Origin: Bryobacteraceae bacterium
GTDB taxonomy: Bacteria; Acidobacteriota; Terriglobia; Bryobacterales; Bryobacteraceae
Assembly (NCBI GenBank): GCA_030039005.1
Contig: JASHQT010000105.1
Location: 1-40,841 of the forward strand
Length of the DNA: 40,841 nucleotides
Reading direction: 5' to 3'
In this document: piece after piece, positions 33,158-40,432 of the stretch
Numbering within the stretch: the first letter of the stretch is position 1
Layout: every line of letters begins with the position of its first letter
The notes under the pieces: generated by a model
Told to the model about the DNA's origin: nothing
Database searches by the model: none
The model's input: only the letters and a program-made list of their open reading frames with translations
Program-made: the position numbers and the translations under genes

Positions 33158-33610
33158 CTACCGGGGCAGCGACTTCAAGTATGCCAGCACCGCTTCGGCG
33201 TCTGCCCGCGTCATGCGAAACGGAGGCATCGGCGGATTCGGCGGCCGGCCCGTGCGCGAGATTCCCGTGGTCAGCAGCTTGATGAAATCGGCGTCGGTGC
33301 CCGGCGGCCGTCCAGCCAGCCGCGGTTCCACCACCGCCCAATAGGGCGCGGGATAGGAGGGTCTCAATTGCGCCGGACCCCCGCCCAGCCAGTGCGACCG
33401 GTCAGGTTGGCCGTTTTCAGTGCGCGGCGTGTGGCAGAGCTCGCACATCGCAACGTCTTCCACGATGTAGCGGCCCCGCTCGATTAGGGACTGCCCGCCG
33501 GCATTGGCCTCGCCGCCTTTGGCTGCGGCCTTTTCCTGCGCCATCGCTGGAGCGAGCGCGACCCCACAGGCGATCACAGAGAACAGGGAGATTCGATTCA
33601 GTCGTCTCAT
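33158..33610 (-). CDS. exported cytochrome c
   Basis: A 150-residue mono-haem c-type cytochrome. A signal peptide (MRRLNRISLFSVIACGVALA, ending near AMAQ) is followed by RGRYIVEDVAMCELCHTPR with the CxxCH haem site, a proline-rich loop, and a distal methionine candidate in PPMPPFRMTRADAEAVLAYL. It resembles the small cytochromes that serve alcohol or aldehyde dehydrogenases (gluconate-dehydrogenase-subunit type), but no dehydrogenase is adjacent. Confidence 0.88.
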   Translation of the reverse strand: MRRLNRISLFSVIACGVALAPAMAQEKAAAKGGEANAGGQSLIERGRYIVEDVAMCELCHTPRTENGQPDRSHWLGGGPAQLRPSYPAPYWAVVEPRLAGRPPGTDADFIKLLTTGISRTGRPPNPPMPPFRMTRADAEAVLAYLKSLPR

Positions 33611-33703
33611 AGGTCTGTTAAATTATCCAGCGTATCATCGCTGAGACCATGCCAGGGCTGAGACCATGGCAGCACACCGCGCGCTCAGCGATAATCGGAG
33701 CGA

Positions 33704-33988
33704 ATGAAGCTCTCGTTGCCGCGCTTGCTTCTCATCGCCGCCGGATTGCTGTTGCTCGTTTACGTGGGCGACTATATTTCGATCGCTTATCGCATCCCAC
33801 GCAGCCGCCAGCAGTTCGGGTCTGTGGAAGTGCAGAAATTGCTGGCCGTGCCGCAAAAGGATCGCAAGACCGAATTCATCGCCGACGCTCCGGAACAGCA
33901 GACCTGCGTCTACTCGCTATTTCCACAGCTCGGCCTTACGCCCTGTTGGTACCTCGAGCGTCACACCCGGCAGCAGGTTAATTATTGA
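33704..33988 (+). CDS. small membrane-anchored hypothetical protein
   Basis: A 94-residue protein with an N-terminal hydrophobic segment (LPRLLLIAAGLLLLVYVGDY) that probably stays as an anchor. The rest has two Cys (QQTCVYSLF, LTPCWYLERH) that could form a disulfide in the periplasm. I recognise it as an acidobacterial conserved hypothetical only. CGGAGCG precedes the ATG at 33704. Its 3' end overlaps that of the convergent GT-C-like gene by seven bases. Confidence 0.6.
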   Translation: MKLSLPRLLLIAAGLLLLVYVGDYISIAYRIPRSRQQFGSVEVQKLLAVPQKDRKTEFIADAPEQQTCVYSLFPQLGLTPCWYLERHTRQQVNY

Positions 33989-35628
33989 TGGGCGGAGGAA
34001 GACTCGCCACTCGCGGCGCCCTGCGAGCCCGAACGGCGGTACAACGAGGACCCGTCCGGCAGAGTGGCGATAAAATCGTAGCGATTTTGGCGCGCCAGGG
34101 AAATCAGATCCGTGGCCGACAACACTACGCTAGCGAAAAGCCGTGAGCGAATCAGCGTAACGACTCTGTCGTCCTTTATCATCCCCCGCTTCCGCAGATT
34201 CTCCAGCAGGGTCAGATCGGCGGAAAAGGCGGGATACGAGCCGTTCGTAGAATGCCAAGGCAAAGAGTAGACATCATCCAAAACCAAAATCGGCTTGGGC
34301 GCCGACGCCAGCATGCCGATGACGCCACTCCTTTCCCGTTCTTGCCGCTCGGTCAGCAATCGGAGCCTGCCGAAGTCCGAAGCTCCGAGCAACGGCAGGT
34401 GCGTGGGGATGCCCTGCCGATCCACCGGGGCGAAGAAGTTAGCCAGCTGCAGCAAGCATACCCCCGCAAAGATAAGGCTCGCCAAAGAAAAGAACCAACC
34501 GCTTGCTTTTCGGCTGCTTTCAAAGAGCAGCATGGCACTCGGCAGGGCAGCGATAGCCGCCACCATTCCGGCCTCAAAAAAATAGTTGACGTCGCTGCCG
34601 GATCTCAGGCATAACAGCACTCCGCCCGCGGCCGTACACAAGAATATGCTTCCCAGGACGCCCACCTGAAATCTCAATGCCGCCGCTGAATTCCCGGCGG
34701 ATTTCTTGCCGAATACCAAGACCGCCAGCGCCAGGACCGGAGCGATGTACAAAATTGGATTCTCGACCCAGGGCTTGGCTACTACCCTGACCGCATTTGT
34801 CAGATCGAGGAAACCTGCGGACGGAACCGTGAGTATGTTGAAGCGATAATTGGCGCCACCCAGGTACAACGCCGCGGCGACCCCCGCCCCGATGGGGCCA
34901 ACTAACGCCAGCAAAAACTTCCATTGCCGGCGGCAAACTAACGTGACCAGCACTACCCCGATAAACGTCGTAACGATGCTCTGCTTGAACGACCACGCCA
35001 GGAAAAAGAAGAGCGACGAGAGGAGCAATTTCCAGATCGACTCTTTGTGGAGGAATCGCAGAAAAAACAAAAGGCCCACCGATGCAAGGCAAGCCGCTCC
35101 GACATCCGGGCGCGCGGACCAAGCCCACCAGCCCACCGGCACCGTGCCAAACCAGAATATTCCCAGTGCGCACGCCCCCAGCACCACACGGCTGATATCG
35201 GAGAACAAGCCAAAACCCGAGACGGTGATCAGTCCGACGACAAAGCCCAACACAGCAAATGTTGCCGTGGTTAAGCGCGTGGAAAGCAATAGGTCGTCCC
35301 CGTCGAGATGGAGCACTTTGGCGACGGAAGCGGCTGTCTGATAGTACATGAAATTGTAAAGAGAATTCGAAAACACCAGAGCGGGCGCTTCATAGATCGG
35401 ATAATTGTGTCTCGCCTTCCAAACGCCGTACACCATCGGGCCTTCCGTGCCGGTAGTGGCCGTTAAGCGCCCCCGCTCAATCAGACTGTGTACCCGAATG
35501 CCAACAATCGCGAGGTTAAGCGACAGCAGTAGGGCGAACAGGGCCGAACAGGTCTTCAGATTCACCTGCCTGCGCACTTCTGCCGTCGGGACACCGCCGG
35601 GAACTGCTGGATGAATGCTAGCCTCCAT
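33982..35628 (-). CDS. polytopic membrane protein, GT-C/PMT-like
   Basis: A protein of about 548 residues (ATG 35628; the frame is open to 35703) with 10-11 membrane segments between residues 20 and 430 and a soluble tail of about 130. The first periplasmic loop is long (from VHSLIERG to KVLHLDGDD) and contains EGPMVYGVWKARHNYPIYEA, a layout like GT-C glycosyltransferases that use polyprenyl-phosphate sugars, though the usual acidic pair is not obvious. The tail holds PILVLDDVYSLPWHSTNG, a segment seen in acidobacterial GT39-like proteins. Specific function unknown. No ribosome binding site is clear. The 231 bp upstream to the tRNA contain only the tRNA promoter. Confidence 0.72.
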   Translation of the reverse strand: MEASIHPAVPGGVPTAEVRRQVNLKTCSALFALLLSLNLAIVGIRVHSLIERGRLTATTGTEGPMVYGVWKARHNYPIYEAPALVFSNSLYNFMYYQTAASVAKVLHLDGDDLLLSTRLTTATFAVLGFVVGLITVSGFGLFSDISRVVLGACALGIFWFGTVPVGWWAWSARPDVGAACLASVGLLFFLRFLHKESIWKLLLSSLFFFLAWSFKQSIVTTFIGVVLVTLVCRRQWKFLLALVGPIGAGVAAALYLGGANYRFNILTVPSAGFLDLTNAVRVVAKPWVENPILYIAPVLALAVLVFGKKSAGNSAAALRFQVGVLGSIFLCTAAGGVLLCLRSGSDVNYFFEAGMVAAIAALPSAMLLFESSRKASGWFFSLASLIFAGVCLLQLANFFAPVDRQGIPTHLPLLGASDFGRLRLLTERQERERSGVIGMLASAPKPILVLDDVYSLPWHSTNGSYPAFSADLTLLENLRKRGMIKDDRVVTLIRSRLFASVVLSATDLISLARQNRYDFIATLPDGSSLYRRSGSQGAASGESSSAHQ

Positions 35629-35814
35629 AATGACAACGGGCCAAGTTTCGTCCCAGTGTACGCCGCACCTCTTGGGAACGCAATGAATTGCAAGTACTGG
35701 CACTCGCGCAAGGGTTGCCCCCCGCCGAAACTAGGATGCCGCCTGTTCGATCTGCACTCTGCTTCGCCACGCGTTCGGAACGCACTGGGGGGAAGCCGGC
35801 GCAGGCGCCTTCAC

Positions 35815-35820
35815 TATAAT
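35815..35820 (+). promoter_or_regulatory. -10 hexamer of the tRNA-Leu gene
   Basis: A perfect TATAAT lies 40 bp before the mature 5' end of the tRNA. The -35 region 17 bp further up is poor. Confidence 0.55.
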
Positions 35821-35859
35821 GAGACTCATGGGCCCCAGCACGGCCGCCTGACTCAACGT

Positions 35860-35948
35860 GCCCGGGTGGCGAAATCGGCAGACGCAAGGGACTTAAAATC
35901 CCTTTTCCGGCAACGGGAGTGTGGGTTCAAGTCCCACCCCGGGCACCA
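35860..35948 (+). tRNA. tRNA-Leu (anticodon UAA)
   Basis: An 89-nt class II tRNA with encoded CCA. The acceptor GCCCGGG pairs with CCCGGGC; the anticodon arm AGGGA/UCCCU carries loop CUUAAAA, so the anticodon is UAA, which reads UUA (and UUG by wobble). A long variable arm (CCGG...CGGG region) and the T-arm GUGGG-UUCAAGU-CCCAC confirm leucine. Its 3' end is directly followed by an integrase gene and is the likely attachment site of the element to the right. Confidence 0.96.
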
Positions 35949-35988
35949 CTGTAGAACCAATAGCTTACGTGTTTCTTTCGCCCCTTCG

Positions 35989-36008
35989 TCGGGTGATATC
36001 GGGTGATA
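35989..36008 (+). repeat. 10-bp tandem repeat before the integrase start
   Basis: TCGGGTGATA occurs twice in a row, 14 bp before the integrase ATG and 40 bp after the tRNA. It could be an arm-type binding site of the integrase or excisionase; this is inference. Confidence 0.45.
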
Positions 36009-36022
36009 CGGTACAATCGAGC

Positions 36023-37255
36023 ATGGCCTTACACCTCTATCGCCGGCACCGGCGCGGCTGCAAAGGCGGCCATCCCGAGGAGCATCTCTCGAGCGAATTC
36101 GATGAGCGCAAGAAGGGCTGGCGTCGATGCGAGTGTCCGATATTTACCTCCGGCACGCTCGGCAAGCGATACCGGCGCCAAAGCACTGGCGAGTGGGACT
36201 GGGAGCTAGCCCGTCGCGTCGTTGCGGCGTTGGAACAGAGCCGCCAATGGGATGCCGCTACAACCTCCGCTGTCCCAGAATCATCTGTCCCCGCGGCCTC
36301 TAGTCCACAAGCGAGTCGCACCACAATCGACGAAGCATCGAAGGCCTTTCTTGCTAGATGCGAGAACCGAGCGGTTGCCGACGCGACACTCCGCAAGTAC
36401 AAGACCTTCGCCAAGCAGCTCCTCGCGTTTTCTGAGGCCAGGGGGCATGTCCATGTAGATCAACTCTCGGTTACGGAAATGGATCTCTTTTACGCATCGT
36501 GGAAAGATGGGCCCCGTTCAAAGGCCAAGAAACTCGACCGTCTGAAAGCATTCGTCCGGTTCTGTCGCAAGCGCCGCTGGCTTGCCGACGATATCACCGA
36601 AGACCTGCGGGCTCCTCAAGGCTCATCGTTGCCGGCCGCAAAGGCCCCTTTTACCGACGACGAGCTGGCGCGTATCTACGCCGCTTGCGATCAATTCGGA
36701 GGTCCGGTTCCTCCGGGACCCGGTTACCGCCCCTGGGGCGGAGAAGATGCCAAGGACTTCATCATGCTCTCCGTCTACACGGGTTTACGCATATCTGATG
36801 TCGCGACATTCAACATTAGCGAGCGCCTTAGCGGGAACGATGTTTTCCTGCGGATGCACAAAACCAAGAAGCAACTTTATACGTGGATACCGGACTGGCT
36901 CGTCCTCAGACTGAGAGATCGCGAAAAACGCAAAGGCGCATTTATATTCCGCGATGGAGAATCCTCGCTTTTGAGGACAGTCACGGAGCAGTGGCGGCGG
37001 AAGCTAAACAAGGTGCTTGCGCTCGCGGAACCGTTTGATGAACGGCCCACTCCGCACCGTTTTCGGCACACCTTCGTGCGCATCCTGCTTGAAAAAGGTG
37101 TGCCGGTCGCCGACGTCGCTGAGCTTATCGGCGACACCGAAGAGATCGTCAGGGCACACTATTCGAAGTGGATCAAGAGTCGCCAGGAACGCCTCACAAA
37201 AATCTTAAGAGAGGCCTTCGAAGGCAAGGTAAAGCTAGTCGCGATCCGCCGTTAG
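36023..37255 (+). CDS. tyrosine-recombinase integrase
   Basis: A 410-residue site-specific recombinase. ATG 36023 is chosen because the frame runs open into the tRNA. The N-terminus is Cys/His-containing (RRGCKGGHPEEH, RRCECPIF), perhaps a small metal-binding module. The core-binding SAM-like domain is at about 98-190 (ATLRKYKTFAKQLLAFSEAR). Catalytic residues are visible: Arg in YTGLRISDV, Lys in HKTKKQLY, HRFRH (His-x-x-Arg) and the nucleophile Tyr in RAHYSKW. Placed 74 bp after tRNA-Leu, it is the integration gene of the island to the right. It is intact, unlike most genes behind it. Its 3' end overlaps a convergent HTH gene by 21 bp. Confidence 0.93.
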   Translation: MALHLYRRHRRGCKGGHPEEHLSSEFDERKKGWRRCECPIFTSGTLGKRYRRQSTGEWDWELARRVVAALEQSRQWDAATTSAVPESSVPAASSPQASRTTIDEASKAFLARCENRAVADATLRKYKTFAKQLLAFSEARGHVHVDQLSVTEMDLFYASWKDGPRSKAKKLDRLKAFVRFCRKRRWLADDITEDLRAPQGSSLPAAKAPFTDDELARIYAACDQFGGPVPPGPGYRPWGGEDAKDFIMLSVYTGLRISDVATFNISERLSGNDVFLRMHKTKKQLYTWIPDWLVLRLRDREKRKGAFIFRDGESSLLRTVTEQWRRKLNKVLALAEPFDERPTPHRFRHTFVRILLEKGVPVADVAELIGDTEEIVRAHYSKWIKSRQERLTKILREAFEGKVKLVAIRR

Positions 37256-37471
37256 CCGGTTGTGGACGCGCTCGGCGACCGAGGCGGGAATGGAATAGGT
37301 CGTGTGCCTGCGCCGTCGCCCTAGGCGTATTCTTACCACACCAGGCTCAAAAGCAAAAAGCTTTCGGATCGTTTCGCGCCCTATTCCCCACACCTTCGCC
37401 AGTTCGCCGATGCGCCAGTGCTTCTCAAATGCCGTCTGATCGGGAGCGATAGGCATTCTGGTCTCAGACAT
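37235..37471 (-). CDS. small HTH DNA-binding protein, excisionase-like
   Basis: A 78-residue protein with AGGAGA five bases before its ATG. A MerR/excisionase-type helix-turn-helix is visible in HWRIGELAKVWGIGRETIRK, followed by a basic wing (GVVRIRLGRRRRHTTY) and a helix SVAERVHNRLT. Related small HTH proteins are frequent beside integrases and tRNA-borne islands in soil bacteria. It is transcribed toward the integrase, and the last 21 bp overlap it. A role as directionality factor or local regulator is inferred. Confidence 0.75.
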   Translation of the reverse strand: MSETRMPIAPDQTAFEKHWRIGELAKVWGIGRETIRKLFAFEPGVVRIRLGRRRRHTTYSIPASVAERVHNRLTADRD

Positions 37472-37753
37472 CCCGGTCTCCTATAATGTTTTCTCAGCTA
37501 TGACCTGGGTCTGGTCTTTCCTAAGACGAGCCCGTTATTCTCTAAATCTGATCTTTGAGCCGAGGATCCTTTACGAGTAACCGAACGTTTCCGCGGCCTA
37601 ATCGCCGCCCTGCAGTGAGATCACTGATCGCGTAGTGAGTCAAACGTTGTGTCACTGGCGAAGTGTCGAAGGTCGACTTCCGGAATGGATGGCTTCATAG
37701 CATTTGCTCGCTTGCCCATGCGCTCATAAAGGCGCTATGAGGACGAGCTGAAG
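37472..37753. other. non-coding gap between the HTH gene and the TIGR03435 remnant
   Basis: No convincing reading frame in either strand. It contains the presumed promoter of the HTH gene (an AT-rich TATAATG region next to the HTH ribosome binding site at 37480-37488), an AGTGA/TCACT inverted repeat near 37615-37626, and a CTCATA/TATGAG hairpin at 37723-37741 just past the remnant's frame-2 stop. Composition is less GC-rich than the flanking genes. Confidence 0.5.
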
Positions 37754-38483
37754 TCAGGATATGCTCAATTCAGCACTCTGTCCAATGTTTATTTGAGTGG
37801 GACCAATGCTAAAACCGCTGCATAGATAGATCTCGATGCCGCTCTCGTCGTCAACCTGGCGGTCGAGTAGGCCTCCAAGATGCTGAAAAAGTCGCGAGCA
37901 TGACACCGGTTTCCTGAAGCTGCATCACTGGAGCACCGCTCGCGTCTGATCGCAGCCGCTGCCGAACTCCGCAGACCGGAGGAACCAGATTTTCCGGTGG
38001 CGGCTGCGGACCGGAGTACTTCTCCAGTGGCAGACACGCGCCTTCCTCCGCCGCAGTCAGCTTCGACCCGCTCTTCACCGGAACCAGTTTGTAGACGGAG
38101 ATCTCCCTGAATTCGGGGCGGATGGAAAGGTGGAATCGCTCCGCCAGGAGCGCCCGCAGCATGATCCGCACGTCATCCTCCGTTGCCTTGCTTTCTGTTT
38201 TTGCCTGGATATCGTAGTGCTCCGTTTCGAGCCATTCGGGCTCCTTAACGATTCGGAATATCTGGGTGTGCCACGCGAATTGGATCAGTTCCCGTACGAA
38301 TACGACCCGGTCACTGCGCCCCACGTCATAGCCCCAATGCGCATCAGCAGTCGAGCGTTTTATCGAAGCGACCTCGAACTTCCGGCGTACTGACTCCTGC
38401 GCGACAGCAATGCCTTGTGTAGCCACCGAACTCATAAGCAAAAATGCGCTCAGGGCGCGCACTCCGGGTGCATAAGTCAGCAT
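37754..38483 (-). pseudogene. TIGR03435-family exported protein, frameshifted
   Basis: The start is ATG 38483 with GGAG nine bases upstream, and the product begins with a signal peptide (MLTYAPGVRALSAFLLMSSV). The N-terminal 170 residues match the 'Solibacter' TIGR03435 family: FEVASIKRST, ELIQFAWHTQIF, PEWLETEHYDIQAK, RIMLRALLAERFHLSIRPE and SVYKLVPVKSGSKL. Near 37886-37895, at an A5 run, the frame is lost. The next frame continues with LFQHLGGLLDRQVDDESGIE, the usual C-terminal pattern, to a stop at 37754. One base therefore separates it from an intact gene of about 245 residues. It could be decay or a sequence error. Confidence 0.75.
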
Positions 38484-38652
38484 CCGGCTTCTCCACGTGG
38501 TCGACAATAGCAAGGATCTTGCTGGGCTGGAATCCGAACCAACCGGCAGATTGACGTTGTACCGGGATCACCGGGCCTCTTCCGATTGTCTGCCGCATCG
38601 ACACGTGGTCTGTGCGCTATCCGCAGGCGCCCCCTGCTGAATATATGTTATT

Positions 38653-38660
38653 GTGTACAC
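38653..38660. promoter_or_regulatory. palindromic operator at the Phd/PIN promoter
   Basis: GTGTACAC is a perfect 8-bp palindrome 12 bp before the antitoxin ATG and just downstream of a -10-like TATGTT (38644-38649). The position suits autorepression by the antitoxin. Confidence 0.45.
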
Positions 38661-38672
38661 AGGGTACGTAAT

Positions 38673-38951
38673 ATGGAGACCGAAAAAATCGGTATTCGGG
38701 AATTCCGCGAGAACCTCGCCGGCTATCTGGAAAGCGGCAGGCCGCTCGCCATCACTCGTCATGGTGAAACGCTCGGTTTCTATATTCCCGCGCAGAAGCG
38801 GAGCCGCAAGGCGGAAATCGAAGCCATGCAAGCGGCGGCGAAGGAACTCGACGCCATGATTGCTGCCTGGGGAGCGTCGGAAGACGAACTCATGCGGGAG
38901 TACACGGAGATCCGGCGCGCCGGCCGCGAGAGGAAGCGTAGCTCGAAGTAG
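38673..38951 (+). CDS. Phd/YefM-type antitoxin
   Basis: A 92-residue protein. ATG 38673 gives the typical start METEKIGIREFRENLAGYL, followed by the DNA-binding beta-hairpin PLAITRHGETLGFYIP of the prevent-host-death family. The C-terminal half (AEIEAMQAAAKELDAMIAAW to the Lys/Arg tail) is a long helix, expected to wrap the toxin. It is intact and 5 bp upstream of a PIN toxin gene that is broken, so it is now an orphan antitoxin. A palindrome upstream suggests autoregulation. Confidence 0.85.
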   Translation: METEKIGIREFRENLAGYLESGRPLAITRHGETLGFYIPAQKRSRKAEIEAMQAAAKELDAMIAAWGASEDELMREYTEIRRAGRERKRSSK

Positions 38952-38956
38952 CCCGC

Positions 38957-39366
38957 ATGGAGCGCAAAGCTCTGGTGCTTGACACCAACATTCTGATTCG
39001 GCTTGTGCTCGGTCAGCGGGTTCGGCGCGTCCTTGAAGCGCATGCGGACAGGATTTCGTTCTTCGTCCCCCGGACGGCGCTTGCACCTTTCCACACTCGT
39101 TGTAAAGCGTGGCGGCGATCCGCGGACCGCATTGGCTGCTTTGAAGGCAATGGCCGAACTGACCACCATCGTGGACGCTGACCTCTACGCCGACCTTCGA
39201 AACGGAGGCTCGGAAGCGCCTCGGCGCACGCGATCCGGAAGACTGGCCGATTCTGGCGACCGCCCTGGCTCTCGGTTGTCCGATCTGGACGGAAGATACC
39301 GACTTCTTCGGGTGCGGTGTCGCCACCTGGACGTCTGGCAGCATCGACATCTTTCTCGCCCAATAA
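38957..39366 (+). pseudogene. PIN-domain (VapC-like) toxin with two frameshifts
   Basis: The first frame gives MERKALVLDTNILIRLVLGQ (the first acidic PIN motif) to about 39095, where the frame shifts by one base. The second frame gives LVVKRGGDPRTALAALKAM and IVDADLYAD, then shifts again near 39195. The third frame gives ETEARKRLGARDPEDWPILA, TALALGCPIWTEDTDF and ends in SGSIDIFLAQ with TAA at 39364. Joined, this is a complete PIN ribonuclease of about 135 residues with its conserved acids (DTN, Glu/Asp in RDPEDW, TED). Both shifts look like single extra bases. As read it cannot make an active toxin. Confidence 0.8.
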
Positions 39367-39747
39367 TTCGCCCGCCGGTTTCGGGTTACAGATCATTTGA
39401 CCGGGTTTCATGGTCGGGTCCGCGCTGCGGTTGCCTGGATTCGAGCGCGCCGGCGAATCGCCAGGTTCACACTTTTGTTCATTGCCGTTGCGTCCTTTGC
39501 CGCGGCCCTTGACCGGGCAACGCTGCGCTTGACGGCGTGACCGCCTGGCCGCGCCCTGCGTTCGTCTCCGCTCTGCTTTGTCGGCTCCCCCCGCCGGATT
39601 CCGCTCTTCGAGTTCGTTCGCGTCGCTCACCGGAATCCGTCCGGTCTCCCCCAACAAAGCGCTTCAACTCACCGCTTCGCTCTTGGGAGCGACCCCGCTT
39701 GCCTCTGGTTGCCCCGGTCAAGAGACGGGGCAGAAGGAGACAACGAA
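39367..39747. other. non-coding stretch upstream of ssb
   Basis: No reading frame here has the look of a protein. It holds an 8-bp inverted repeat (CGGATTCC at 39595-39602 and GGAATCCG at 39632-39639), a 66-bp segment at 39649-39714 that vaguely resembles an integron attC site, a TCGCTC/GAGCGA hairpin inside it, and a strong AGAAGGAGACAAC ribosome binding site for ssb just before 39748. Confidence 0.5.
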
Positions 39748-40108
39748 ATGTTCAACAACGTGACTTTGATCGGCTATCTTCGGCTCCGACGCCGAATCCC
39801 GCAGAACCCGCAACAACTCGACCCTGACGGTCCTTTTGCTCGCGACAAAGCGAACCTGGAAGAACCGCGAAACGGGCGAACGCGAATCGCAAACGACGTG
39901 GCACAAATGTGTCTGCTTCGGGCGTACGGCTGAATATGCCGGCACGCTGACGAAGGGCGCTCACGTCCAGATCGTCGGAGAGATCCAGACCCGTGACTTC
40001 GTAGCCAAAGACGGCGTGAAGAAGTCTGTGACCGAGATTCGCCTGCACCGAATCGCACGCCTCGACCGCGGATCGAAGGCGGAATCCACCCAGGAGGCTG
40101 CCGCTTAG
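39748..40108 (+). pseudogene. single-strand DNA-binding protein gene with one extra base
   Basis: The start ATG 39748 has a strong AGAAGGAG site. The product begins MFNNVTLIGYL, then one extra base at about 39781 shifts the frame; the next frame reads GSDAESRRTRNNSTLTVLLL, TWHKCVCFGRTAEYAGTL, HVQIVGEIQTRDF and ends at TAG 40106. Removing one base gives an intact OB-fold SSB of about 119 residues of the plasmid/phage-encoded type, without the acidic C-terminal DDDIPF tip of chromosomal SSB. It is part of the accessory element replication set. Confidence 0.82.
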
Positions 40109-40285
40109 GCAGCCTCCGCAAACGGCAACCAACAGAAGGGCGCTGTCGAGGTAGGCGCCGCCCTCAAGAATCTCGATGAGGCCGGATATAGCCGTCTGCT
40201 GATCGAAATTTCACTGCTTGACGCGGTTTACAGTACGCATGCGTTTGTCAGCTTCACTTGGGATCTTCCGCACTTTCGGTGCAGC
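40109..40285 (+). other. open but unassigned stretch after ssb
   Basis: A frame starting about 40120 reads KGAVEVGAALKNLDEAGYS and RLLIEISLLDAVYS before degenerating. It has no start codon with a ribosome binding site. It may be a remnant of an element gene; I cannot name it. Confidence 0.3.
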
Positions 40286-40432
40286 TCATGGGGCCATGGC
40301 CCGGTACGGCAGCACTCGTGCGCGGAGTAGCTGGAATCCGGCGCGTCCATACATTTGGCGCTTGATGGCCTTTAGCCGGTTGATCTGTCCTTCGGTCTGG
40401 CCATTGCTCCAGGGAGTTTCCACAGCCGTGAG
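40286..40432 (-). mobile_element. 3' remnant of an ISL3-type transposase
   Basis: Only the last 48 or so codons remain, reading from TAVETPWSNGQTEGQINRLK through AIKRQMYGRAGFQLLRARVL to the stop at 40286. The segment SNGQTEGQ-NRLK-KRQMYGRA is the C-terminal signature of ISL3-family DDE transposases and includes the third catalytic residue, Glu. The N-terminal 350 or more residues are missing: at about 40432 the sequence turns abruptly into a primase gene on the opposite strand. Confidence 0.8.

Noticed and set aside
39778..39790. Programmed ribosomal frameshift in ssb
   Set aside because: No slippery heptamer or downstream pseudoknot is visible; the adjacent genes carry similar random shifts, so decay or error is simpler.
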